64,000 bases of DNA, taken from positions 620,001-684,000 of the forward strand of contig CP103023.1 of the NCBI GenBank assembly GCA_024752435.1, in the 5' to 3' direction. Shown piece by piece: positions 1-11,444 of the stretch (positions within the stretch are counted from its first letter, which is position 1; every line of letters starts with the position of its first letter). This DNA is from Allantophomopsis cytisporea. Its lineage: Eukaryota; Ascomycota; Leotiomycetes; Phacidiales; Phacidiaceae. The notes under the pieces are model-generated. The model was not told the DNA's origin. It did no database searches and worked only from the letters and a program-made list of their open reading frames with translations. The position numbers were made by a program, and so were the translations under genes.

Positions 1-822
1 GGTACTAGTTCAGTTTGAAACTGTGCAGCAAAATATAGAGGGGAGTATTGAATTGGTATGCTTTCACACAAGTGACTGCCATAAGTCTGGATCTCTCCAC
101 AATTGAATATCTTGAAAAGATCTTGATAATGTGGGTGAAGAGAAGCAGAGTAAGGACGACAAAGCAACTTGAACAGTGTATTCAGGGAGAGTGGGACGAA
201 ATGTCTATACAATAGATCATCTAGCTTATTGATCTAACGGGGGGCTGCGATCAGCCAATATATTAACTGCAAGAGAGGTCATACTACGATCAATTGAATT
301 GTTTCATTCTCTTCCGTCCTCTGTACGCCGCATCGCGAGAATTTCATAGCCTAAGGCACTAAGATGACCCACTTATCGACGCACAGATTGCCTGCCATTC
401 ATTTCAGCTACGACCCGGTGAGTCGTTAAGAGATAGTTTCCTCTAGCTCAACCGCACAAGCTGTCATTATTGTCGGAGTCAGAGTCAGAGTCAAAGCACA
501 AGTGGGAAATCAAGCGGCTCTGTTCCATGGCGTATGCGTGGAATCGGAATCGCATCAACTAGCATCTATTCTAGATGATGAGGTAAGAAGGTCTCACAAC
601 ACACTCTAATGTAAATGTGAAGCAATTTCTATATATGTACATTAGGTGAAGAGACTTACACAGTACATAGGAATGAAGGACCCTTACTGTATAGAACTTT
701 GACGCTAGGCGTTAATTATGCATAAAGTAACCCATTTTTTTTTTACAATTGGCTTCAACAAAATACGTGCATATTTATAGTGTATGCATATATGATTCAG
801 ATTCATATTCTCCGATATTGTG

Positions 823-846
823 TATATATATATATATATATATATA
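823..846. repeat. (TA)12 microsatellite
   Basis: Twelve uninterrupted TA units, followed by a second short TA-rich stretch to about 855. Simple-sequence tract in non-coding DNA. Confidence 0.95.
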
Positions 847-1074
847 CATATATATCCGTGAATCAGGTAAAAACGAACAAGAACTACAAACATGCGCTTC
901 TAGAACATACCTGTTATGTAGCCTTAAAAATAAGAATATCTTCGGTAGGTACTTGGTACATGTGTGGTGTACGCGGTACACGGGTTGATTGATTTGTATG
1001 GAGCAGAACCTTCGCAGACCTCATAGATTGCTATGGAAAGGTAACGAAGTTTATACACAAAAAGCCACCCTCCG

Positions 1075-1097
1075 CGCACACGCACACACACACACAA
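1075..1097. repeat. (CA)n microsatellite
   Basis: Alternating CA units with a few CG interruptions at the left edge. Non-coding simple-sequence tract. Confidence 0.9.
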
Positions 1098-2423
1098 AGG
1101 ATATTGTACGTATGTATGTGCAGCACAAAGCAAACACACAACGAACATCAAAGAAATAGATTCACTTGAACAATAATTGTCGTACCATCCGCTATTCAAT
1201 GCTTGCTCTTCTCTCCATCACAAAAGGCATTAGTTCTCATTCCTTTTAGCCAATCATCTCCGAGATTACTCACAGGACTTTGGACGCTACCTATGAAGTG
1301 CTTGCTTTCCGTCTGATCCATGCCACTTCTCTCACAACTTCCCGCACACGCGCAATCATCCCAACAATCACCACTGTGTCCGCAGACCTCCTACAGAAGG
1401 AGCTCCACCATAACTCCGGGCAAACATTCGCTATTCGTGAGGTTGTCCGCCATGCTATCCGTCCTCTCTTCGGTGTACCTTATCCGAGTAGCTAGATACC
1501 TAGGTACTCCGCGCCCAGCCTCACTCTTGCTAACAATACCTACTACACTCATCTGATTCCCTCCTCTGTTGTCGGGAGCTCAAACACTGCTACAAAGACC
1601 CTCTACTGCTGAAGTAGCTCTCTATAACTCCTAACGTAATTATATCATTTATATGTTGTTCCGTAGCCTTCACTGTTCACCACTACATCATACCTACCTA
1701 CATACCTACGTAGGTGCTGGTCTGTTACTCAAGTGTTCAGTTGTGGTAGAGGTAAGGTACGTACCTTACCTTCCTTCCCTTCGCTTAAATAGCGCCAAGG
1801 GAAATCCACGCTTGCTTGCGCTTGCTCTCTGCCCCATCTGCGTCTGAAGTGAACCTTCTTGTCTAACCTCCCCCAAAAAAGCCAATCTTACCAAAGCTTC
1901 CATTTTCTCCTCCCATCATCGAGTGGTGTTCAGAGACTCGAGTCTTTTTCTCTCTTCTCTTTTCCCTCTCATCTCCTACGTGGTTTCTTTCTTCCCTTCC
2001 AGTCATCGTCGTACTCATCGTCGTCGCCGCGTCATTATCGTTCCACTCTCAGATTTCGCAAGATCCAGTCGCGGGCCCCCTCAAGAGAGAGCTGTCAAAG
2101 CATCAAATCGCTCGAATAATCAAAGCTCAAGCCCACTCAGCAGTACACATTGACGCTGTCACGGCCTAATTCTTCATCAAACGGTTTTCGATCTATAATT
2201 GTCTGCCTGTCATCTCGACGAATTTCTCGACTTTCCTTCGCGCTTCGCATCCATAGCTACAGCGCGACTTGCACCCTAGCTCCACCGACTTCTCGCGTTC
2301 TTCGATACAGCCGCTTCTTCACGACCACGAACTTTATACTTTCTGAGTCTTTTCCTGACTCATTTTCGCATATACACACCAGTTTCAATTCCGATCTATT
2401 CTCATTTCGAAACAACTGCAATA

Positions 2424-3987
2424 ATGGCTGAGAACGGTCCACCACCTCCAGGTTCCCAGATGGCGCCTCCACAGGCCTCTGTTGGTGCTCCAGGCTATGA
2501 GAATGGTCAGAACGGCCAGGGTAACCCAGCTCACATGCCACCTCCACCTCTTCCACCTGTCATTATCCCACAAAACACGAACCCAATTCCAACCGCCATC
2601 ACCTCGCCAATGTCCGGTGAGAACGGCGGGATGATGTCTCCAGGCGGTAGCGCTGGGGGCTTCGTTCGTCGTGCTGCACCAGAGCCTAACAAGCGCGCAC
2701 TCTACGTTGGTGGTCTTGATCCTCGCGTCACTGAAGATGTGCTCCGTCAAATCTTTGAGACGACTGGTCACGTTCAGAATGTTAAGATTATCCCAGACAA
2801 GAACGTTGGTGCATCCAAGGGCTTCAACTACGGCTTCGTGGAATACGATGACCCAGGAGCCGCTGAGAGAGCGATGCAGACTTTGAACGGTCGCCGAGTG
2901 CATCAGGCTGAGATCCGCGTCAACTGGGCCTACCAGTCCAACACCTCGAACAAGGAAGATACTTCCAATCACTTCCACATCTTTGTTGGCGATCTTTCGA
3001 ATGAAGTCAACGATGAAGTCCTCTTGCAAGCTTTCTCGGCTTTCGGCTCAGTCTCAGAGGCACGCGTTATGTGGGACATGAAGACTGGTCGATCCCGCGG
3101 TTACGGTTTCGTTGCTTTCCGCGAACGCCAAGATGCTGAAAAGGCTTTGAGCTCTATGGACGGTGAGTGGCTTGGATCTCGAGCCATCCGCTGCAACTGG
3201 GCCAACCAGAAGGGTCAGCCATCGATTTCCCAGCAACAGGCCATGACCGCCATGGGCATGACTCCAACTACTCCTTTCGGTCACCACCACTTCCCAACTC
3301 ACGGCGTCCAAAGTTACGACATGATTGTTCAGCAGACTCCACAATGGCAGACCACCTGTTACGTCGGCAACCTCACCCCGTACACAACCCAGAACGACCT
3401 CGTTCCTCTTTTCCAGAACTTCGGTTATGTTGTCGAGACCCGATTCCAAGCAGACCGCGGTTTCGCATTTGTGAAGATGGACACCCACGAGAATGCGGCT
3501 ATGGCCATCTGCCAATTGAGCGGCTACAACGTCAACGGCCGTCCATTGAAGTGCAGCGTATGATATATCAGTCTCTCTATTCTTACAATTACTGACATTC
3601 TTTTAGTGGGGTAAGGACAAGGCTCCAGCTCAACCAGGCTTCGACGGATCTCAGCAAGGCTACAGCCCTCAAAGTGGACAGACTCCTGGATACCCAGGAA
3701 CACCAAACACATATTTCCCTCAATATGGTGGTATGCCTCAACAAACTGGACCTCAATCAGCCGGACCGATGACTAACCAGCAATCCCCAGGCCAGTATGG
3801 CGGCCAGCAAGGTTACGGCGGTCCTCCTCAGCAATCCCCAGCTCAGTATGGAGCCCAGCAAATGGGTTACGGCGGTCCACCAAGTGCCGGCGGCTATGGA
3901 CGTGGCCAGCAGACACCAAACCAGCAGTGGTCTCAGCCTGCCTCTCAGGGCTTTGGCGGCAATGGTTTCGGCGGCTACCAGGGTTAA
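2424..3987 (+). CDS. pub1: Pub1/TIA-1-type RNA-binding protein, three RRMs
   Basis: Exons 2424-3557 and 3607-3987; the 49-nt intron (GTATGA...TTTTAG) joins the codons of KCS to WGKD, the usual sequence after RRM3 in this family. The product is about 504 aa. RRM1 is near residues 92-168 (RNP2 LYVGGL, RNP1 KGFNYGFVEY), RRM2 near 185-259 (IFVGDL, RGYGFVAF) and RRM3 near 311-380 (CYVGNL, RGFAFVKM). A Pro-rich N-terminus precedes them and a Gln/Gly/Pro-rich tail with repeated GGYGG/QQ units follows. Pub1/TIA proteins bind U-rich mRNA, influence stability and splicing, and gather in stress granules through such low-complexity tails. These roles are family knowledge; domains and splice are seen directly. 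The start is the first ATG of the frame and follows a pyrimidine-rich leader. Confidence 0.93.
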
Positions 3988-4944
3988 ATCCTGCGGCCCA
4001 CGAATCGTCCTTACGTTGTTTGGATTTATGTACGGCTTAAAGTTCCTCGCCACTCAAGATTCCATGGGTGGATCAAAAAATCATGACTTGCTGGAAAGGT
4101 GGACAACGGTATCAGGCGACTTTTTCCTCATCATTTGCATGGGTTTTTTTATTTGCTCCTGTTTGTCCTCTGCGTTTTTGGGTAGTTGAACTCTCGGCTT
4201 GCTTAGGGACTGTTTTCTATTATCAAAATTCTCTCCTAGCATGTTTCTCCTTGGTCTTTTTCATGTCTTGTGATGCACGCGTCTTCCATTCTCGTAAATT
4301 CGCCAAAAAGTGTTTTCAGTTGGTCGGAGCTCGACTCTTGATTTTGGATATCTTTCAGCGGCGGTTCTTTTCATCATGCGTCCACGAATCTACTATAGCG
4401 ACTACCCCATTCTTAGTCTCCAGCTTTTATCTCGTTTCTCAAGTCAGCCTGTGATGTATTAGGTAGATGACTCCACAGAGATGTAGGATGAAAGGTCGTA
4501 ATTAAAACTCCTATTTAAAGAAGCGATCGAGATAGATGGAATGTACATCCTACGCGCTTGTCATAACCATACTGTGAAAACGAATCATGGAATGACGCAT
4601 ACTGCTGAGGGATCTTACGTTGTTAACTAAGGTTAGACAGAATCCTCCGATCAACATGAGATCTCCAAGAGCTGTGGCATTTCCTCTCGGACGCTTGGGC
4701 CTTTACGATGAATTGATGCCTGACTTCAATCAGGCATAAAGAAAGCACTTAAATCTACCACACCTTATGCTTAGCGTGGACACAACGCCTGCAAGTCGCG
4801 ACATTTTGAAATCGATAGGACGCGAGGCAAATGGTACCCTACCCGTAAAACGGCGACAAGTCAATAATTAGCAATTGACCCCATACTCGAAGCGTCACAG
4901 AGAGGACGCAAATCACGTCGACGGTTATCTTCACATCCAATTGT
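3988..4944. other. Intergenic, pub1 3' region and pif1 upstream
   Basis: The first ~450 bases are T-rich and probably include the pub1 3' UTR. An open frame runs across 4068-4454 but encodes a Phe/Ser/Leu-rich string expected from T-rich DNA, so I do not call it a gene. Nothing else is recognised. Confidence 0.55.
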
Positions 4945-7926
4945 ATGCCTGGTAGTCCAACACGCTGTCCAGCACTTTTACGAGCGACCAAGGGCCTGCT
5001 TGCGAGTCGCTGGAGAGTGCGCCTTTCTTATCGCCCGTGCCAGCTACATGTCGTCGGCGTCACAAAGCACGATTATTCGTCCATAGCCAACGCAATGCTG
5101 AGCAGAGCCGTCAAGAACCATGAGCCACCCGCTCGCAAGCCAGACCTTGCCAAACAACTATTCCCTTCGAGTAGTCCAAGTGCGACGCCGAAGATTGACG
5201 ATGCCTTGCAAAAACAACAACGACAGTCTTCCCAGAGCATTGGGGGATTCGTCGGTGGCTACACGAACACTGCCAAGCCCTTGCAAAATGTCTCGAACAA
5301 TGTATATAGTAACTCCAGGTCTAGATCTGTGAACTCGGCGCTTCCGCCCGCAAAAGCTGCAACTCCAGCTTTGAGTGCTTTGAATAAGGCTGATTCTTTC
5401 CAAGAACCTACAAACACTGTTGACCTCACGGATGATTCTCCAGTGGCCCCAAAGGTCTGGAGTGGTCGCGATAGCTATATGAATTACATTGACGAGTTCC
5501 CTGATGATGACGATATCGACTTGGACTTTGAAGAACCTGTTTCGTTGCCTGCAATGCTACCTCCAGACTCCCGCAGTACGGCGCCGACATCAAGGAGCAT
5601 TTCCACAACATCACACGAAGCAGTGATCCATCCCAGTAGCGCAATGACATGGCCATCATCGTCACCTTCTCACAAGATGAAGCCTATCCCACCAAAACCA
5701 AAATCAGACGCTGTCATCGACCTCACACAGATCGGAAATTCAACAACATCTCATAAGAGCCAGCCTATCTCGGTCAATTCAAGTTCGTCGAAATCTCAAC
5801 AAGAGGACATCACTAAATTTAGCCATAAGCGAGTCTCAGTGGAGTCTCTTGCAGAAGAAAAGGCACGGAAAGTAAAGCGACGTACTTTGCCATGGATACA
5901 GAGGCAGACAGAAGAGGACCAAAAGGCACAGGAGGTAGAGGAATCGGAGATTAGCGGTGCTGTGTGCTTCAAGTGCAGGGAGTCTGGTCATTACTCCAAA
6001 GATTGTTCAAACCCTGGGAAAGCAAAGGAGCTTGATGCTCATTATACACCGAAGACAAAATCCACACCATGGAACACATCTGCGAGTGCGCAGAAAGAAC
6101 AACAGAAGCTGTTCAGGAAGAAGTCGGCGAAGAACCCAACCGCCACGGAAGACGATGTGCGGGAAGATATCCATGGTCCCAGGCAACAGACTACAACCAA
6201 AGTGGGGATCAGTCCAATCACCTTGAGTCAAGAGCAGCAAAAAGTTCTCGACCTTGTAGTCAATAAGAAGAAAAGTTGCTTCTTTACGGGTTCTGCAGGT
6301 ACTGGTAAATCGGTTCTCATGAGAGCAATTATTGCGGACTTGCGAAAAAAGTATGCCCGAGAATCAGATCGTGTGGCTATTACCGCTTCTACAGGTCTCG
6401 CGGCGTGTAATATTGGTGGTGTTACACTTCACAGTTTTGGCGGCATTGGTCTTGGGAAGGAAGATGTTGCAACACTTGTCAAGAAGATCAGACGAAACCC
6501 GAAAGCAAAGCAGCGTTGGATAAAGACTCAGGTTCTTGTTATAGATGAAATTTCTATGGTAGATGGCGATCTCTTTGACAAACTTGAAGGTATTGCACGA
6601 ACGATAAGGAATAATGGTCGTCCATTTGGTGGTATACAACTTGTTATAACTGGTGACTTCTTCCAACTTCCTCCAGTACCAGATCAAGGGAGAGAATCAA
6701 GGTTTGCTTTTGATGCTGGTACCTGGTCTACAACCATCAATCATACGATCGGTCTTACAGAGGTTTTCCGTCAACGTGATCCAGGTAGAGCGCTCCCCTC
6801 AATCATTAAGATACATCGCTGACTGGACATAGTTTTTGCCAACATGCTCAATGAGATGCGACTGGGCACGATTACCGATGAGACAGTGAAAGCATTCCGA
6901 AGATTGCAGCGTCCCATAAAGTTTGATGACGCGATTGATGCTACTGAGCTGTAAGTCCACATAGGGGAACTCTTCCATGAATTGTACTGACCCATATGCA
7001 GATTTCCTACGCGCAATGAGGTATTGAATTCCAATAGTATCAGGATGCGTATGTTGCAGGGTAAAGAATACACGTTTAGGGCCGAGGACTCAGGTACCGT
7101 GGTTGATCCGGTACAACGTGCAAAACTACTTTCGAACATGATGGCACCCGAAATGCTTACCCTCAAGAAGGGTGCCCAAGTCATGCTCATCAAGAATATT
7201 GACGATACACTCGTCAATGGATCCCTTGGGAAAGTTAGGAACTTCATGAATGAGAAGACGTTCGAAATCTATGATCAAGATGAAGGTGCTGTGGATACAG
7301 ACGAGGCGGATGATCTCGAGTTGAGAGACACCGATCCTCTTGCTTACGAATCACGGATGAAATTGAGGGCTCAACTTCATAAGGACTCACTCGGTATTAC
7401 TTCTAGGCAGTATCCTGTGGTACGATTCAAATTAAGCGATGGCACCTCTCGCGATCTTCTCTGTCAGCCTGAGGACTGGAAAGTAGAACTTCCCAGCGGT
7501 GAGATTCAAGTACAGCGCAAACAAGTTCCTCTGATTTTAGCGTGGGCACTTTCGATTCACAAGGCCCAAGGACAAACCTTGGAGCGTGTACGAGTTGATT
7601 TGGGCAAGGTGTTCGAGAATGGCCAAGCATATGTTGCGTTGAGTCGAGCGACATGCCAAGAAGGATTGCAGGTGCTTAGGTTCGACAAGAAGAAAGTGAT
7701 GGCGCATCCACGAGTAGGCGAGTTTTACAGCAGTTTGTACAGTGTCAATCGTGCGCTTGAGCATCCAAAGCTTGTGGCGCCGAAAAACACAATGTCAAAC
7801 TTTGCAAAGTCGGCTCAGGATTATGAGCAGGATATTTTGAAGGGACACATGCACAATGAGAGAGCGGGTCTCCAGAACGAGTTTGATGCGGATGAGGAGG
7901 CGGCATTGCTTGCGGCGTACGGCTAG
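4945..7926 (+). CDS. pif1: Pif1 family 5'-3' DNA helicase with CCHC zinc knuckle
   Basis: Exons 4945-6784, 6833-6950 and 7002-7926 (introns 48 and 51 nt) give about 960 aa. The first splice joins FRQRDP to VFANML, the second joins ATEL to FPTRNE, both typical of Pif1. Residues 449-456 form Walker A (GSAGTGKS), and residues near 533-535 are the Walker B Asp-Glu. The C-terminal half carries the motif near SIHKAQGQTLE and VALSRAT. Pif1 removes telomerase, unwinds G-quadruplexes and maintains mitochondrial DNA. The N-terminal ~50 residues are rich in Arg and hydrophobics and lack Asp/Glu until past residue 40, like a mitochondrial presequence; an in-frame Met at residue 51 (5095) could give a nuclear form, as in budding yeast. 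A CX2CX4HX4C knuckle starts at Cys341 in the otherwise disordered N-terminal region. Confidence 0.92.
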
Positions 7927-8665
7927 AGGGGATGCATATTATTCATGATGTGTGCGTATACTGGCGTTCATTGTGCTAAAACATTTGTTAGGCGTTGTTA
8001 TACCAGCTGGCCAAGGTGGGACATGGGAGTATTGATTCTTAGCTTGTCAAGACAAACTTTGCTTCGGCGCTATGCTTCGAAATATGTAAGATAGTTGTGG
8101 CAGAGAATTTACTACATCGGAAAAGTATGATTACATTGATTCACTATTATGTGTGCACTTAGAACATCTTACCCAGGAATTGTATGCTTATATTCATACG
8201 GTGAGTAAGGCAAGTACTTTTCAAGAATGGCTGCATCGAGTAAAGATGATAATATAATTGGTGATTATCGACTGTCATCATTGACATACATGGACGAAGT
8301 AGGTCAAGTTAGCCTTTGACTAGCATAAACTGGCGGGCGGGATACACGAATGACCCCTGCGCGCTCTCTAGCAATTATCAAGAGCCGAGCAGGCGCGAAA
8401 GACAGAGAGACACCAGAGAGGAACAAATCCACACGACTACCTAGACCGATTGAACTAAATAAACATTTCCGCAACGAAACAACACAACGAAACCACCCAA
8501 CAGAACTCCAAATTCTCCAGCACGATCGCACTCTCACATATCCCGTAACGAAGGTCATCGCCGACCCCTTCCCTTTCCCACTCCCTCATTCCACTGCGCC
8601 TATTTATTCATGCAAGCAATCTGTCACTAAAGGCGCATCTGCATGTTTTGAGACGAGCACTCAAC
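7927..8665. other. Intergenic, pif1 3' and edc3 promoter
   Basis: No gene seen. The last ~300 bases before the edc3 ATG are rich in AC and CT dinucleotides, as in many fungal promoters and leaders. The open frame at 8350-8721 is out of frame with edc3, overlaps its start and has no recognisable content. Confidence 0.55.
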
Positions 8666-10897
8666 ATGGCGGAACAATTCGTCGGCCTTCCAGTCTTGGT
8701 GACTCTCATCAATCCTCCTAATACACAGCTCCAAGGCACAGTCTGCTCAATCTCAGTTGGCAAGTCGTTGACATTGCAGCATGGTGAGTTTGCACATCTG
8801 AGAGAAATTTCAAAAATAAAAAAAATAAAAAAATATATTTATCAAGGCGCTGACATTGTTTCTACTATAGTTGTCTTTCCTGCCACGGGCCACCGATTCC
8901 CCGAATACACTGTTGCAGTTACTCATATAGCTGGACTTGAGACCATTGGAAAGGAGAACCACCGCCCTCCTCGACCTGTGCAGCAGCAGTACCCGTCCCA
9001 CCAAAATGCCCCGCCACCAGTACCGCCGCACACAAGCAACAATGGATTCACGAGTATCCCGCCGTATGGCGCAAGTTCTGCTTCTCATCAGCCACAGCCA
9101 CAGACTCAGAACATGCATCCTTCAGTAGCTCGACCTGCGAAGACGTTTGAGGATCCTGCGATTCTGAGCATGGGCAGACCAGGCAGTAGACCATCGGCTC
9201 AACCTACATCATCTACTGTATCAAGCATACCACAAGTCGCTATTGAACTGCCCGCTGCTCCAAGAAGTCACACAGAAACTGCAGAGGCAATTCCAGAAGC
9301 TGTGCCAACAATTTTCGAAGCTTCTAAAGCATCAATCTCACCGGCAGCAGTATTGGTCGAGCCAGTGAACGGTCTCAGTATAGAGGATCCCATAAAAATC
9401 AAGGATGAGGAAGATGTAGAGGCCGAGGAAGCACAGCCATTAGCTACTCGTAAAAAGAGGAGACAACCCAAACGACGAGCTAGGAAAGAGGCTATTCTCG
9501 AGAATGATGGTCAGGTCACGCCTACGAAGGACACGGTTCAGTCGAAGGGATGGAGACAAACACCTCTTCTTGAGCCTACGCCCTCCTTCCAGCCATTTGC
9601 AACTCTGAAACGCAAGACACAGACTCAGACCAATGGATGGGCAACAGAGGATGCAAGTGATGTGCAGGATATGGGTGAATTCGACTTCGCAAGCAATCTT
9701 TCTAAGTTCGATAAGCGTGGAGTGTTTGATCAAATCAAAGCAGAGGATATGACGGCGGATGAGGATCGCTTGGTTAGTCACAACCGCTTGCCAAAGCCAG
9801 GAACTGCTGGAGGGAAAAATCTTCATCATAGTGAGAATGTGCTTGATATGCCCAGCACCAAAGCAGTGGAGTGGAACAGCGAAGCCAGTGATAACGAAGA
9901 ACTCCGCCACAACTCAGGAAGTGGACGAAACTCAAGACGAGCCGAATCACGCCTGTCCGCAGTGCGTAAGCAACAGCCTCGAAAACTAAGTTCGCAAAAT
10001 ACCGGCCCCATTCGTGTGCAAGTCACAGCTCCTCAACAAACCACCGCCAAAGCTGCACTCTATCTCGTTCCGTCTAACCGCAAATGCGAAGTCATTAGCC
10101 CACTGCAGATGCTCAATCTCGAGAACATCGCCGACAATGAGCTCGGGCTGACTGAAGACATGATGGCCGAGAACGCGGCGCGCGGCGTGTCCGAAGTAGC
10201 ACTCTCAGCTCTTGATGGTGGTGTACGCCGCCTCACGCAGGACGAGAATGCTACCATCCAGACTGTCGTAGTGTTTGCGGGCAATAACAAGTCGGGCCTA
10301 CGCGCTGTAGCAGCCGGCCGACACCTACGCAACCACGGCATCCAGGTGGTCGTCTGTGTGCTAGGCCTCGAGCGCGAGCCCGAGCTCCTCGATGGATTAC
10401 GGAGACAACTAAAGATCTTCAAGAACTTCGGCGGAAAAGTCCTCACCAAGAGCGAGCTGATAGAGTGGACGAAGACGATCTCCGCGAATATTGACCTCAT
10501 CATCGACGGCTTGCTCGGCCTCACTATCTCCTTCGAGGAGCTACGCACCGGCGATCAGGCTACCGCATACGAGCTCATCGAGTGGACGAACCGTGCGAAA
10601 ATCTCCGTCCTCGCTATCGATGTGCCCACGGGTATTGACCCCACTAACGGCAAGGTGAGTATCGTTGATGGCAACCCCCTGTACCTGCATTCTAAGTATG
10701 TCGTTGCTATGGGTGCGCCTAAACGCGGCTTGTTGCTGAGTATGGCTGCGGGAGCTGATATGGCGGCTGCGCAAGTATTCGTGGCGGATCTGGGATTGGG
10801 TGAGCGTGCGTGGAGGAAGGCGGGCACGAGGCTGAGACGGGGAGTTGAGTTTGGTCGGGAGTGGATTGTGGGACTGAGGTTTCAGGGCGTTGCTTAA
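8666..10897 (+). CDS. edc3: Enhancer of mRNA decapping 3 (Edc3)
   Basis: Exons 8666-8783 and 8871-10897 give about 714 aa. The 87-nt intron (GTGAGT...CTATAG, branch GCTGAC) joins LQH to VVFPATG inside the N-terminal LSm-like domain (residues ~1-75). A long Pro/Gln/Ser-rich linker follows. The FDF motif lies near residues 308-335 (GEFDF...FDQIKAED), and a YjeF_N-type Rossmann domain fills roughly 447-680 (AGNNKSG, DVPTGIDP). Edc3 is a P-body scaffold: LSm contacts Dcp2, FDF binds the Dhh1 helicase, and the YjeF_N domain dimerises. These roles are known for the family. The intron length is a multiple of three and contains no stop in frame, so a retained transcript would still encode a full-length protein with 29 extra residues. 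The start is the ATG at 8666, whose product begins MAEQFVGL. Confidence 0.93.
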   Translation: MAEQFVGLPVLVTLINPPNTQLQGTVCSISVGKSLTLQHGEFAHLREISKIKKIKKYIYQGADIVSTIVVFPATGHRFPEYTVAVTHIAGLETIGKENHRPPRPVQQQYPSHQNAPPPVPPHTSNNGFTSIPPYGASSASHQPQPQTQNMHPSVARPAKTFEDPAILSMGRPGSRPSAQPTSSTVSSIPQVAIELPAAPRSHTETAEAIPEAVPTIFEASKASISPAAVLVEPVNGLSIEDPIKIKDEEDVEAEEAQPLATRKKRRQPKRRARKEAILENDGQVTPTKDTVQSKGWRQTPLLEPTPSFQPFATLKRKTQTQTNGWATEDASDVQDMGEFDFASNLSKFDKRGVFDQIKAEDMTADEDRLVSHNRLPKPGTAGGKNLHHSENVLDMPSTKAVEWNSEASDNEELRHNSGSGRNSRRAESRLSAVRKQQPRKLSSQNTGPIRVQVTAPQQTTAKAALYLVPSNRKCEVISPLQMLNLENIADNELGLTEDMMAENAARGVSEVALSALDGGVRRLTQDENATIQTVVVFAGNNKSGLRAVAAGRHLRNHGIQVVVCVLGLEREPELLDGLRRQLKIFKNFGGKVLTKSELIEWTKTISANIDLIIDGLLGLTISFEELRTGDQATAYELIEWTNRAKISVLAIDVPTGIDPTNGKVSIVDGNPLYLHSKYVVAMGAPKRGLLLSMAAGADMAAAQVFVADLGLGERAWRKAGTRLRRGVEFGREWIVGLRFQGVA

Positions 10898-11444
10898 GGG
10901 GAGGAAGGAGCATTGCTAGGCGTTTCGGGCGTTGGGGTTAATGATATCTGGTGGAAAAGGAATGGGGCATATGGTGCATTATTAGTGCGTGACGTTTGCT
11001 TGGCCTTTATGATTTAAAAGTATCACAACTTACTGTCCGAGGAATTATATCTTCATCTCTATCATGCCTTGTTTGGACTGGATATTATCTGTGGGATTTC
11101 ACTTGAGATTATGCACTGATTGTAGGCTTGGATTGGTTCGTCTAGTTAATGGTAAAGCAAGCGCTACCGAAGCCAGAGCTATCCAGCAAAGCAAGAAACA
11201 AATGCATACAAACGATTCAGCCAGTAAGTTGAGGCCACTCTGTGGACCCAGGTATCCTTAGATACACACAGGGGAACTCCAGAGGAGTCAAGAGACAGTA
11301 ATAAAGCTGCAGACAGGCAGCGACAATGCAAACGTCAAAGCTAACAACCAGGCGAAAACAAAACGCCATTTCATGCTCCCAATTGGAAATGTCTTCAGCT
11401 TAAACCGCCGACGATCCCAATGTACCGAATAAAGGACCTTTTGC
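10898..11444. other. Convergent intergenic spacer
   Basis: Lies between two convergent genes (edc3 and the unrecognised minus-strand gene), so it should hold both 3' UTRs. Small open frames on either strand show no recognisable protein. Confidence 0.5.

Larger units (their letters stand above)
1..2423. other. Gene-free left flank and pub1 upstream/leader region
   Basis: No reading frame here looks like a protein; the open stretches are short and low in complexity. The left half holds two microsatellites (listed separately). From about 1750 the plus strand becomes strongly pyrimidine-rich (CTTCC, TCTTCTC, TCCC runs) up to the ATG at 2424. This is typical of promoters and long 5' leaders of well-expressed fungal genes, so about 0.5 kb may be transcribed leader of the RNA-binding protein gene. 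No transcription start can be fixed from sequence alone. Confidence 0.6.

Noticed and set aside
4068..4454. 128-codon frame after pub1
   Set aside because: Phe/Ser/Leu-rich translation of T-rich 3' UTR DNA.
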